Under the pieces are notes generated by a model. The model was not told the DNA's origin and did no database searches. It saw nothing but the letters and a program-made list of their open reading frames with translations. A stretch of DNA of 64,000 bases from Mastigias papua. Lineage: Eukaryota; Cnidaria; Scyphozoa; Rhizostomeae; Mastigiidae. How positions within the stretch are numbered: position 1 is the first letter of the stretch; each line of letters opens with the position of its first letter. The translations under genes were made by a program, and so were the position numbers. Positions 39,456 to 48,264 of this stretch are shown one piece after another. The DNA is taken from assembly GCA_964019165.1 (NCBI GenBank), contig OZ025272.1:15599093-15663092 (forward strand), read 5' to 3'.

Positions 39456-39922
39456 TTATTTATTATTGTTCTAGTCAGCATTGCCATTTTATTCATGTCT
39501 TTATATGGCATCTCATCTATTGACTGTACCATATTACGATCACAATCACCCTTATTTTCAGAATTAACTGAATAACAAATATCATGTTTCATCGCAATTT
39601 CATCCAATTTATTTTTAGGCTGTGTATGTATCTTTTGTATCTCGCCTGTATTTTCATCAAAAGTTACTTGTGATTCAAGTGGGTTATACGGGCCTAGATA
39701 TTTGTAATCCATTGGTGTCCAACCTGATTTACGCTTGGGTAATAATTTACCTAGTAAATTATGAATATCTATATTTCCGCCTTCATTTTTAACAAACATA
39801 TATTTTTGTGTATTACATTTTACACAATTACCTCGTATTGCCATTCTGTTATTCTTAGTTTGTATTTTTACAGGATTATTTGTATCTGTCTTATTCTTAC
39901 ATTTAACACAATATAGTTCCAT
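39407..39922 (-). CDS. zinc ribbon plus parvovirus-type phospholipase A2 protein
   Basis: The protein has 171 residues from ATG 39922 (A/T block TTATAAGATATAGTATA before it). Residues 5-36 are a zinc ribbon (C5-x2-C8, C33-x2-C36) like that in the next gene upstream. Residues 70-135 match the phospholipase A2 domain of parvovirus VP1: YLGP (75-78), then an HD catalytic pair (113-114) followed by ICY, and DCDRN. Parvoviruses use this domain to leave endosomes, so a membrane-breaching role for Polinton particles is inferred. The C-terminus GLGVKKKTTPK is encoded over an A10 run that could shift ribosomes into the integrase frame. Confidence 0.83.
   Translation of the reverse strand: MELYCVKCKNKTDTNNPVKIQTKNNRMAIRGNCVKCNTQKYMFVKNEGGNIDIHNLLGKLLPKRKSGWTPMDYKYLGPYNPLESQVTFDENTGEIQKIHTQPKNKLDEIAMKHDICYSVNSENKGDCDRNMVQSIDEMPYKDMNKMAMLTRTIINKKQQLGLGVKKKTTPK
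39421..39430 (-). promoter_or_regulatory. candidate -1 frameshift site (A10) between phospholipase and integrase
   Basis: Ten A residues on the coding strand contain the slippery heptamer A-AAA-AAA in the correct phase (zero-frame GTC AAA AAA AAA ACG). The -1 frame is the integrase frame. The zero frame stops 15 bases later (TAG, 39407-39409). I cannot see an obvious stimulatory stem-loop. Confidence 0.6.
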
Positions 39923-39933
39923 TATACTATATC

Positions 39934-40083
39934 TTATAATTGTTTCTTGATAAACATGTATTTTGTTCTTCCGCAATTTTGACACTTTCCTGTGATAGCG
40001 TTTCTATTATTTTTTGTTGTAACGACTTTTTCGTCAATTGTTGGAGTTTTTCTCTTACACTTTACACAATATATATCACTCAT
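39934..40083 (-). CDS. small zinc-ribbon Polinton protein
   Basis: The protein has 49 residues from ATG 40083, where the A/T block abuts; the frame is open further upstream but without a better start. Cysteines C-x2-C (YCVKCKRK) and C-x2-C (CQNCGRT), 25 residues apart, form one zinc ribbon. It closely resembles the N-terminal domain of the phospholipase protein immediately downstream, so the pair looks like a duplication. Nucleic-acid or protein binding is possible; its function is unknown. Confidence 0.75.
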   Translation of the reverse strand: MSDIYCVKCKRKTPTIDEKVVTTKNNRNAITGKCQNCGRTKYMFIKKQL

Positions 40084-40093
40084 ATATATATTA

Positions 40094-40738
40094 TTATATT
40101 TCTTCATAAAAATTCTTAAAATATTTGTCATTATCTTTATCTACGTAGATGAAGTCATGTTTATGCTCCTGTCCTTTTAGATTATCAAAAGCATTCTCGT
40201 TAATTAAATTTTCACGCAAAATCATCTTCATACACCTTTTCGTCTTAGGACGATATAAAATCATATAATTGCTATTTAATCTTATAGCTTGTTCAACATC
40301 TGTGTAACACTGCGATAAAAATACACTCGAGATGTTTTTCTGTCGACCGTAAATAAAATGATCAATAATATTTTTGGACACGTTTTTAGCCGTCATAAGA
40401 TCATCAAATATAACTAATTTTTTACAATCATTTTTATACCCATCACAAAATGGTATTTTTGTTATATCATCGATCAATACAAAAAAATCGTATCCTATTT
40501 TCTCTTTCATTTTATCAGAAATTGATTTTAAATATTGTATTTTATCCTGTTGAATATTTCTACCATAATAATAAATTATATCAGGTCTATCAAAGAACTT
40601 GCACGATAAAATCATATATATGATCAAGTTAGTTTTTCCAGTAGAGCTGTCTCCGATGATCAACAATCGGAATGGCCATTTTAATATATAACTATCATCA
40701 CATTCTTTTTTATTTAAGTCTAAATTAGGTATCTTCAT
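40094..40738 (-). CDS. A32/FtsK-HerA-type genome packaging ATPase
   Basis: The protein has 214 residues, the usual short Polinton length. Walker A is GDSSTGKT (29-36), Walker B KLVIFDD (107-113) and a sensor Gln lies in FLSQCY (143). It should pump element DNA into capsids. TTGTAATATAAAATATAAC precedes the start; 10 bases separate it from the zinc-ribbon gene's start. All motif residues are intact. Confidence 0.92.
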   Translation of the reverse strand: MKIPNLDLNKKECDDSYILKWPFRLLIIGDSSTGKTNLIIYMILSCKFFDRPDIIYYYGRNIQQDKIQYLKSISDKMKEKIGYDFFVLIDDITKIPFCDGYKNDCKKLVIFDDLMTAKNVSKNIIDHFIYGRQKNISSVFLSQCYTDVEQAIRLNSNYMILYRPKTKRCMKMILRENLINENAFDNLKGQEHKHDFIYVDKDNDKYFKNFYEEI

Positions 40739-40811
40739 TGTTATATTTTATATTACAATAAAATATAATAAATTGAATAACCAATTAGAGGTAAATAAAA
40801 TTACATTATAA

Positions 40812-41309
40812 TTAATAATCCCATGACAGTCCATTTTCATGAGCATATATTAAACAATCTAAATGACCATTGTTAGCAGCCAAATCGCAAATGTAATCTA
40901 AAGGACATTCATTTTCAAGAGCATATTTAAAACATTCTAAATGCCCATATTTAGCTGCAGCGACAGACGTACCAGAATCCCATGGACAGCCATTTTCATG
41001 AGCATATTTTAAACAATCTAAATTACCATAACAAGCTGCTCTTGTGCAAGTTTCTTTATCCCATGGACAACCATTTTCATGAGCATATCTTAAACAATCT
41101 AAATGACCATTTAATGCCGATTGTGTGCAAGTTTCTTTATCCCAAGGACAACCGATTTCATGGGCGTACTTAAGACATTCTAAATTACCATCGCCAACAG
41201 CGATTTGACATGTCTTTGTTATTTCTTGTGATAAATGATAAATCGTTTTAAGGCTTTCAAAATCGCAATTAGAAACACATGATTGTATATTATCACAAAT
41301 TTTTTTCAT
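40812..41309 (-). CDS. ankyrin-like repeat protein 3 of the Polinton
   Basis: The protein has 165 residues, with five 27-residue repeats (LECLKYAHEIGCPWDKETC and relatives) of the same type as the two large genes at the other end. It is shorter and points toward the centre of the element, next to the right TIR. The A/T block before its ATG is TATAATTAAATATATATAA. With its relatives at 13145-15545 it places this family at both termini. A host-interaction role is inferred from repeat type only. Confidence 0.85.
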   Translation of the reverse strand: MKKICDNIQSCVSNCDFESLKTIYHLSQEITKTCQIAVGDGNLECLKYAHEIGCPWDKETCTQSALNGHLDCLRYAHENGCPWDKETCTRAACYGNLDCLKYAHENGCPWDSGTSVAAAKYGHLECFKYALENECPLDYICDLAANNGHLDCLIYAHENGLSWDY

Positions 41310-41359
41310 CTTTTATATATATTTAATTATATTTTTATATTTATATACATAACACACCC

Positions 41360-42720
41360 TTTTTAATCTCACCACCCCATGTTATCAATCAATAATAACA
41401 AATGAATAAAAACCGTACGAAAATGGTGCAAATACATAAAACTATTCTTCGTGACTAAGCTAAAATACCAATAAAATAGGTTAATTTAGATTCAAATAAA
41501 ATTAATTACCAATAATTAATGGGCTGTTTTATGATTCCATTTATATAATCATTAGAGGTTAGTAGCGCCAATGCCTGCTAACGCTAGGTGTGCTTAGCTT
41601 CGCTAACCATGCCCTAGCTACCAGGCGGCTTTAGCTATCGCTAAAGCCCATGCGGCACTTTTTGTGTTACCATAGGAAAAATTTTTTAAATTTTATTCTA
41701 ATATCATTTCCATTGTATTTAATCCATTAATCTACATTTATCACCATTACATTTATATCAATATTTATTTATAGTTTATTTATACTAGTCCTTTTTAATC
41801 CATTAATCATAATCACATAATTCTATTATAAATTACAAGCCTTTAATACCAACCAATAGATTGGTATATTTTATTGAAACCAATGACGATCACAATCATA
41901 GTCGTAGCTTAAGTCTTAGTTTAACTTTGTCAAAAACCTAACGGTTTTTAACTTCGTTAAACTAAGACTTAAGCCACTCCCCAGTGTCTATAATTCATAA
42001 ATATAAAAAATCTTCTTAGAATTATTTTTATAAACCATAAAATATGTTCCATTAATAACGAAGTGGTTTTTATACTACCATAGGACGATTTTTTTTAATT
42101 ATATTATAATATTATTTCCATTGTATTTAATCCATTTATTCTAAATTAATACCATTACATTTATAACAATATTTATTTCCATTTTATTTATACTAGTCCT
42201 TTTTAATCCATATTATAAAATCTATTTTATATCTCTATTTCACATATCTATTTTATATCTCTATTTCATGTATCTATTTTATATCACTATTTCATGTATC
42301 TATTTTATATCATTATTTCACGTATCTATTTTATATCATTATTTCATATATCTATTTTATATCATTATTTCATGTATCTATTTTATATCACTATTTTATT
42401 TTCACCATCCCCTAATTCATATTCAATTCTCACCAATCATTTCATAATCCAATTTAATTAACTATTTTATTTTACAAGTCTAATAAACCATTCTTATAAC
42501 TAATTTTATAATTCTGTTATTTTACATTTATTAAATTATACCATTATAATTTATTATAAATTATTCCATTTTTAATTTACACCTTGCACCACCCCCACTT
42601 TACATTTATTAAATTATACCATTATAATTTATTATAAATTATTCCATTTTTAATTTACATCCCTCAAAACCCCACTTATACCCCATTTTTGTTCCAGCTT
42701 TGTCACATTATATTATATAT
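41360..42720 (-). repeat. right terminal inverted repeat of the Polinton
   Basis: Inverted copy of 11745-13105, the same 1361 bases in length. It contains the mirror images of the GC-rich palindrome (41565-41658), the 18-bp hairpin (41908-41973) and the 26-bp array (about 42215-42403). It ends ATTATATTATATAT before the GACATG duplication. Confidence 0.93.
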
Positions 42721-44293
42721 GACATGTACCTTGCCAATTAAATCAACCGACCGCACAGAACAACTAGATCTAAAAGCCCCAATTTATTTGCTACTGTAAC
42801 GAAACATATCGTGTGACAGTGACGCAAAACACATCATGGCATCATTACCCTTAGAAGAATGGTCTATTTTGCTCGTATTTATCGCACCTACATAGTAAAC
42901 AGTGTTTAATGCTATCGACTTCCTGAGACTCATGGTGATTCTGTTAACACACTACGCATGGGTCACTGAGGTGAAAAGGAAGCAAAGAACAACAAAGTGG
43001 CAGTCCTTATCCAAGACGGAGATTTAATTTATGCACCGTGCAGTTATGTCGAACCAAATCAATTCGCAAACTGTAGGCTTTTCAGATAAAGTACAATTAA
43101 CTGATTCGACTCAAGTAATGACGTCTAAACTAGTCCTGAGAGTCCCTCACTGCCAACAACAAAATGCAAACAGGGTCCTACAGATGCAAGCGGCTATCAA
43201 GTCATGCTGCCTAAACACAGACACAATAGCTCTAACCAGAAGCCCCACGTATCAAAATTAACAGTTTAACAAAGCGCAATATTTATATACGTATTCCACC
43301 TCATGCAGTCGCTTAAAGCTGGCTACGGCGCTACAAATGGCTCACTACTGTTGTAGTATGAGCACGTAATTCCTGTTACCTATATTCGCTTACCTTTTAA
43401 GCTTTCTTCACCAATAATGCGTTCGGCTGCCTTCACATGTTACTCCAAAAGTATCTAATGATCATTTCGAAATAGGAACATGGCACTGATTTCAGTAAAC
43501 AACACGTATCTGATGAACTCGTATGAAATCTCCTGTATGTGGTTCTGGTTCTAGATGCCTGTTAGCACTTTTCTATCATCGAGTGCATTTTACTGGCCGG
43601 AATGCACCCAAAGACTCAGCGGATATCCACTAAAACCATGATTCCAAAGACAAAAGATATTCCGAGCCCCCTTGGTCTATAGATTACTCAATTTAAACGG
43701 GGCTCAAAGCGTCCATGAGAAATTTACTGGCTGCTCGTGACTACAGAAATCGCTTAGTATCCAATCGTCTGTTAGTATCTTGATCACAAAACAATCAATA
43801 TTCCGAGCCCCCCTCGCCCGTAGAATACACTGTTACAACACATTGCATTTTACCGACCAGTGTGACTCGGAATATTCATTGTCTTGTGATCAAGATATTT
43901 GCAAACGATTGGACACTGGATGGCTTGCTGCGTCACGTGCAGTCAGTAGATTTTTCGACGACGCTTTGAGCCCCCGTCAAATCGAGTATTCTATAGACCA
44001 GGGGGGCTCGGAATATCAATTGTCTCTTGATGGAGATCCTGACAAAAGATTGGACACCTAACGCATATTTCGGTCAATGGTAGTCCGCAAAATACATACA
44101 GACGCTCTGTTGACATTTGTTTTTCTACATGTTGCCACTTTTGCCAACCCGAAAGAGCTGCAATACTTGCAAAGTGTCCTTTGTAGCATCTATATATAGG
44201 AAGATTTGTTAAAGTGAAATAATATTATATTCTTAAACCTAGAAATCTGACTGGGGCTCAAGCCCCCCTAGCCCCCCTCTGGATCCGCCACTG

Positions 44294-44621
44294 AAAGATA
44301 CGGAACCTATGCTTAGCAAATTAGCCCAGAGGGGATCTAAGTGGCGTAATGGCACAGATAGTTCACTGGGAGATACCATATTATGGTCTACAGACATACG
44401 TCTACAGAGATATCAGAATTAGGAATTACCCAGGGATTCGTCTCCAGACTCCCTTGACAATGAGAAACAGCGGATGCTGCGCAGGGCGGGAACAACCATA
44501 GCAAGAAACACGTGCTGTCATTCTCCGTACCTTTTAGAAGACCACTTAGATATTACGAGTAAGCATAAGCTTTTGCTTGACGTTGGAGAAGGTATACTTC
44601 GTAACAATATTGCATGTATTA
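44294..44621. other. gene-free spacer
   Basis: Nothing is recognisable. It holds the right AAAGA duplication of copy B (44294-44298) and the left TTA duplication of the Harbinger relic (44619-44621). Confidence 0.5.
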
Positions 44622-45008
44622 GGCCCCGTTTACACGATGCCGGTACGACGCCGGTTCGATTTGATACCGGTGTGGAATCTTTTGTTTTTTGACCACCCGT
44701 TTACATGAGTTCGGTACGACGCCGGCATAAAAGGTGTGAAAACCCAGTTCGGTAGCCACACCGGTTCGATTTCATGCCGGCGTAGTAGCGGCATCGTATA
44801 AACGGCCCAAACCGGCGTCACACCGAAACGATTTCAGTTCGCTTTCATTTCGAGGGCAAAAGCAATAAAATCGAGGGTTATTTGCATAATCTTCTTTTGT
44901 TTTTCGTTTCTTTGTTCCCCCCTAGCAAAAAGCGTGCGAATTATTCTACGATTTTCAACATGGCTCTCAATCAAAGTCATATTCCAACTATTGCTGCACT
45001 CATACAAG

Positions 45009-47127
45009 CAGAGGCGTAGCCAGCGGTCGTGCTGGTCGTGCTGAGCACGACTAAACGTTGTATGCAAAATAATTTCGAGTTTCATTTTAATAATAATCAG
45101 TAAAACCAGCTTTCTGAAAAGACGTTACTTGAGAGATAGCATCTCTGGTATCCCTGTCTCTGGTCGTGCTCATAACCGAGAGAACAAAGGAACGTTGGAG
45201 AAAATATCTCTCATATCCCTGTATCTAGTCGTGCTCTAAATGTAGAGCACGACCAAACAGAGGGTTTCCAAACAAACAGCCATCATGTTGACACTACTTC
45301 AGTACTACATTTGACCGTCTATATCACTGGACACTCTGTGGTTGGTCGTGCTGAAAATTCAGAGCACGACCTAGTTATTTTGGCCCTTATAATATGTGCA
45401 GTACATTAGTAGCCGTAGCGGGTTTTGATTGGCTTATGTGTTTCAATTTGTAACTAGTTGAAACCTTTGGTCGTGCTCTTTGGCAATAGCACGACTGCAC
45501 TCAAGGGTATCGTGATTCAGGATAAAGATGCTTAATTCGTCGATTAATTATGGAACCCTACCAGCAATAGATCAGAGAATCGCGAATTTGGAAGACATCG
45601 TCTCTTGTCCAGTAGTCAAACCGTTGTTTTCAACACATTTAACTGAGAAGATGATAAGTTTCTAAGAAGACTGGCCTAGGCCGAAGTTGGTAATGAGAAT
45701 TAAAGACAGAGTATTATCAGATTACTGGTACGATAGAGAAGAATGGCTAAAGTGCAGTGAAGGTAGGAGCTTTGTTGGCCTTGTGTTCTTCTTTGCCCTG
45801 GGTGTTTGATTAAGCCATGGTTGTACCAAGTGCCTCTGTTCAAAGGACCCTTTCTTGCTTGAACTCAGACATTTGTTGAGGAGTAAAATGTTCCAAGAAC
45901 TCTTAGGCTCTTTTTGCAGTATTTCAGTACATAAAGATATTTATAAAATTTTGCTAAGAAACCAAGAATACTTAACTTTCTCCACAAAGAACTTATCATT
46001 GGCAAAGCTGGAAAAGGCCATTTCGAATAAGAGATGAATTCCCATCATATAGCCAAGTAGAGCTAAGTTACTATTTTTCATTCGATATCAAAAATAGATA
46101 TTGCATCCAACTTGGTCATATCCCTTCAAGGGTATGCCTGAGTTAAGATGTGAAGAGTGATGAGTAACACAGCAATGTGATATGCAATCCAGATTGGCTC
46201 CTACCTATCAATTCAAGAAATACTGAAAGTGAAAAGGACTAGACCCATGCCATCTCAAGGACACCTGCCATTCATAGAAAGCTGTTGGAGTTGCCAGAGC
46301 CCTTCTTATGTTCAAATACATTGCTTCAGAGAAGGATTTGGTCAGCTGCAAGTGGCACTTGCAGATATATATATATATATTTTGCTCTTTGTCCAGTTGT
46401 TATTTAGAAGAGAGTAGCAACTGCATGAAGCTCTGCAGTTTCCCTTTCTGCCTGCTACTGATTAACTGCCTCAATGCTAGATGATTTCCTTCTAGATGAC
46501 AAATAATGGAAAACTTGAGCAAAGAATGAACCCATAATTTAATATTTTACAGCTTGCCTCAATCACAGTTATGTGGTAGTGGACAGCTGTAATGTGCCTT
46601 AGGCAGCAAGTGAAGTTTGAAAAGTAAATGGTTTTAAGTCAGTTGCTTCACTGATTAAGAACTTGTTGAAAGAGTGGAAGTTTTTATGTTGTTCATTTGC
46701 TACACTTATGTAATCTGTAAGAGAAGTGTATTAAGTGGATATGCATTTTGTCATATGTTTAAGTATAAAAATTAGCCCACTGTATCTATAGCCTCCTAAA
46801 CCCATGATCTGGAATCACTAAGTGGCATGTCTGTATTGTTCATTGCAGCAAGTCTGTATGCAGAAATTGTGCCACAGGGGACACTAGGGGGCATATCCTT
46901 TCAGTAGTCTCCTTCATAAATTTTGTATGTTGTCTGAATTTGAGGAGACTTCTTTCTTTTTTAGCTATGTCGCTTTTTCTCACCCTTTATTTGCATAGTT
47001 TAGTGTAGGGGCATGGCCCAAAAAAGCTTCATATGCAAAAACCACGCCCAGATGAGTGGCTGGCCCGCCCATGCCTGTATATATCGCTGATAGCACGACC
47101 AACCAATTACGGCTGGCTACGCCACTG
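45009..47127. mobile_element. hAT element with 8-bp duplication
   Basis: The termini are CAGAGGCGTAGCCAGC (45009) and GCTGGCTACGCCACTG (ending 47127). CATACAAG is duplicated at 45001-45008 and 47128-47135. The left 500 bases contain about ten GTCGTGCT/AGCACGAC motifs and the right end one, like subterminal transposase-binding sites. No transposase frame is visible in the 2.1 kb, so it is non-autonomous; the centre (45500-47000) has no recognisable gene, only a TA microsatellite near 46365. Confidence 0.88.
45027..45495. repeat. cluster of GTCGTGCT motifs in the hAT left end
   Basis: Both orientations of GTCGTGCT occur near 45027, 45034, 45044, 45164, 45230, 45246, 45344, 45363, 45472 and 45488, with one more at about 47092. 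Several are paired as short palindromes. Likely transposase-binding sites (inference). Confidence 0.75.
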
Positions 47128-47135
47128 CATACAAG

Positions 47136-47452
47136 TCAACGTTGTACTTATTTTGCAAACGATTGCACATTATAAAAGACGAACAAATGAATTATTGAAT
47201 CTACTAGGTTCAGTTTCCGTGACAAGCTCTCAGAAAGGGGCAAAGAAGATGAGAAAGAAACGCAAACCAAAGCGATTTTGGACTAGACCTGGGAGAACTG
47301 GTATATGGTGGCAGAATTTTCTAGACAATGTTGTCATATTGGAAGAATGGATTGAAAATTTTAGATTGTCAAAGGAAACTTTTATTGAACTTTGTGATGA
47401 ACTGCAGATTTGCTTTCTCTGCTTTCCATGTGTTTTGACGCCTTTTTCCTAG
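47136..47452 (+). pseudogene. HARBI1-type transposase N-terminal fragment
   Basis: The frame contains RKPKRFWTRPGRTGIWWQNF and ENFRLSKETFIELCDEL, the N-terminal signature of PIF/Harbinger nucleases (HARBI1 family). It ends before the DDE catalytic domain. The frame continues upstream across the hAT target duplication to an ATG at 44959, showing that the hAT element split the transposase coding sequence. After the fragment the Harbinger end follows within 170 bases, so an older internal deletion removed the catalytic region. Confidence 0.82.
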
Positions 47453-47625
47453 CCTATGCGCAAGCGCAAAATAAAATTATTGTGTGATGTCATAACTATT
47501 GTCTTTCATAACCGAACCGATATCGCACCGGCATCGTGTAAACGGGACGCAAAACATCACACACCGGCATGGTTTCACACCGGTGTCATATCGAACCGGC
47601 GTCGTACCGGCATCGTGGGGCCTTA

Positions 47626-47897
47626 GCGTCATTTATGCTGCTGACTCGTTGGATGATCTAAAACTTCGAAATGGATTATCTTATTTTATCCATTTGCACT
47701 TGTTCCGTACAACCCTGTTGCTTTACAACAGGATGGTCCCCTGAAATATGTTCTGCAAGGAAATACTCAAGCACTGAAGACCTACTTCTATTTAACAGCT
47801 GCCTCTTGACATCATTAGTATCATAGTGTCTTCTTTCATTAATGATATCTTGCGTTAGCGACGGGATGTCCTTGCAGATATGCAGCATGTAAGCAAT
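47626..47897. other. gene-free spacer
   Basis: I see no supported gene; short frames on both strands here lack motifs. Confidence 0.4.
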
Positions 47898-48264
47898 GCG
47901 GATGTGCAGTTTAGGATAACGGCCAAATCGCGTTACATTCTACACGAAATTACTCCTTACGATGAAGAGAGTCGAAACAAACGATAAAAAGTGCGGTTCT
48001 ACTTACCAATTACTTATTTACCCTTATTTTTCCCTCGATCAACATTGACATCCCTTTGTCAATTAAGAAACTCCCGCTCATTCTACAACTAACGCTATAA
48101 CCCTAACCCTTACAATACACAAAACCCTAACCCTGACCCTAACCCTAAGTGATTGGTAAGTAGTACCGCACTTTTTATTGTTTGTTTCTACTCTCTTCAT
48201 CGTAAGGAGTAATTTCGTACAGAATTTAACGCGATTTGGCAGTTACCCTAAACTGCACATCCGC
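47898..48264. repeat. fold-back element with telomere-like core
   Basis: Arms of about 117 bp (47898-48014 and 48147-48264) are inverted copies, with GAAATTACTCCTTACGATGA on the left arm matched on the right. The loop carries irregular CCCTAA/CCCTGA repeats (48099-48110 and 48123-48147). No gene. Confidence 0.8.

Larger units (their letters stand above)
11745..42720. mobile_element. Polinton/Maverick virus-like element with nested transposons
   Basis: Exact 1361-bp terminal inverted repeats (11745-13105 and 41360-42720) are flanked by the 6-bp duplication GACATG (11739-11744 and 42721-42726), the duplication length typical of Polintons. The total is 30,976 bp, of which 9.3 kb is a nested Kolobok-like element, leaving about 21.7 kb. 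The core genes are all present: protein-primed PolB, RVE integrase, A32/FtsK-type ATPase, adenain-like protease, major and minor capsid proteins. The base composition is far more A/T-rich than the flanks. Three genes point right and the rest left, with 10-30-base spacers. The only breaks seen are the fibre-gene insertion and the -1 junctions before protease and integrase. Confidence 0.95.
11042..44293. mobile_element. hAT-like non-autonomous element, copy B (contains MITE and Polinton)
   Basis: It begins CAGTGGCAGATTCAGA and ends TCTGGATCCGCCACTG, with a 5-bp duplication AAAGA (11037-11041 and 44294-44298). Its parts, 11042-11240, 11646-11744 and 42727-44293, align collinearly with copy A at 464-1940 and 6933-7335. 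It therefore provides the empty site for the DIRS insertion, while copy A provides the empty sites for the MITE and the Polinton. Confidence 0.78.
44622..47622 (+). mobile_element. PIF/Harbinger element relic (contains a hAT element)
   Basis: The terminal repeats begin GGCCCCGTTTACACGATGCC at the left; the right end closes GCATCGTGGGGCC. TTA is duplicated at 44619-44621 and 47623-47625, the TWA target of this superfamily. Both ends hold several extra copies of CCGGTACGACGCCGGTTCGA-like units in both orientations. The interior keeps the start of a HARBI1-type transposase but no complete gene. The later hAT insertion occupies 45009-47127, leaving about 0.88 kb of Harbinger sequence. Confidence 0.85.

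Noticed and set aside
39934..40083. Possibility that the small zinc-ribbon gene is a fragment of the phospholipase gene
   Set aside because: It has its own A/T block, start and stop and is complete as one ribbon; the similarity is better explained by duplication.
48099..48147. Telomere or chromosome end
   Set aside because: Only a few irregular CCCTAA units, internal to a fold-back with unique sequence on both sides.
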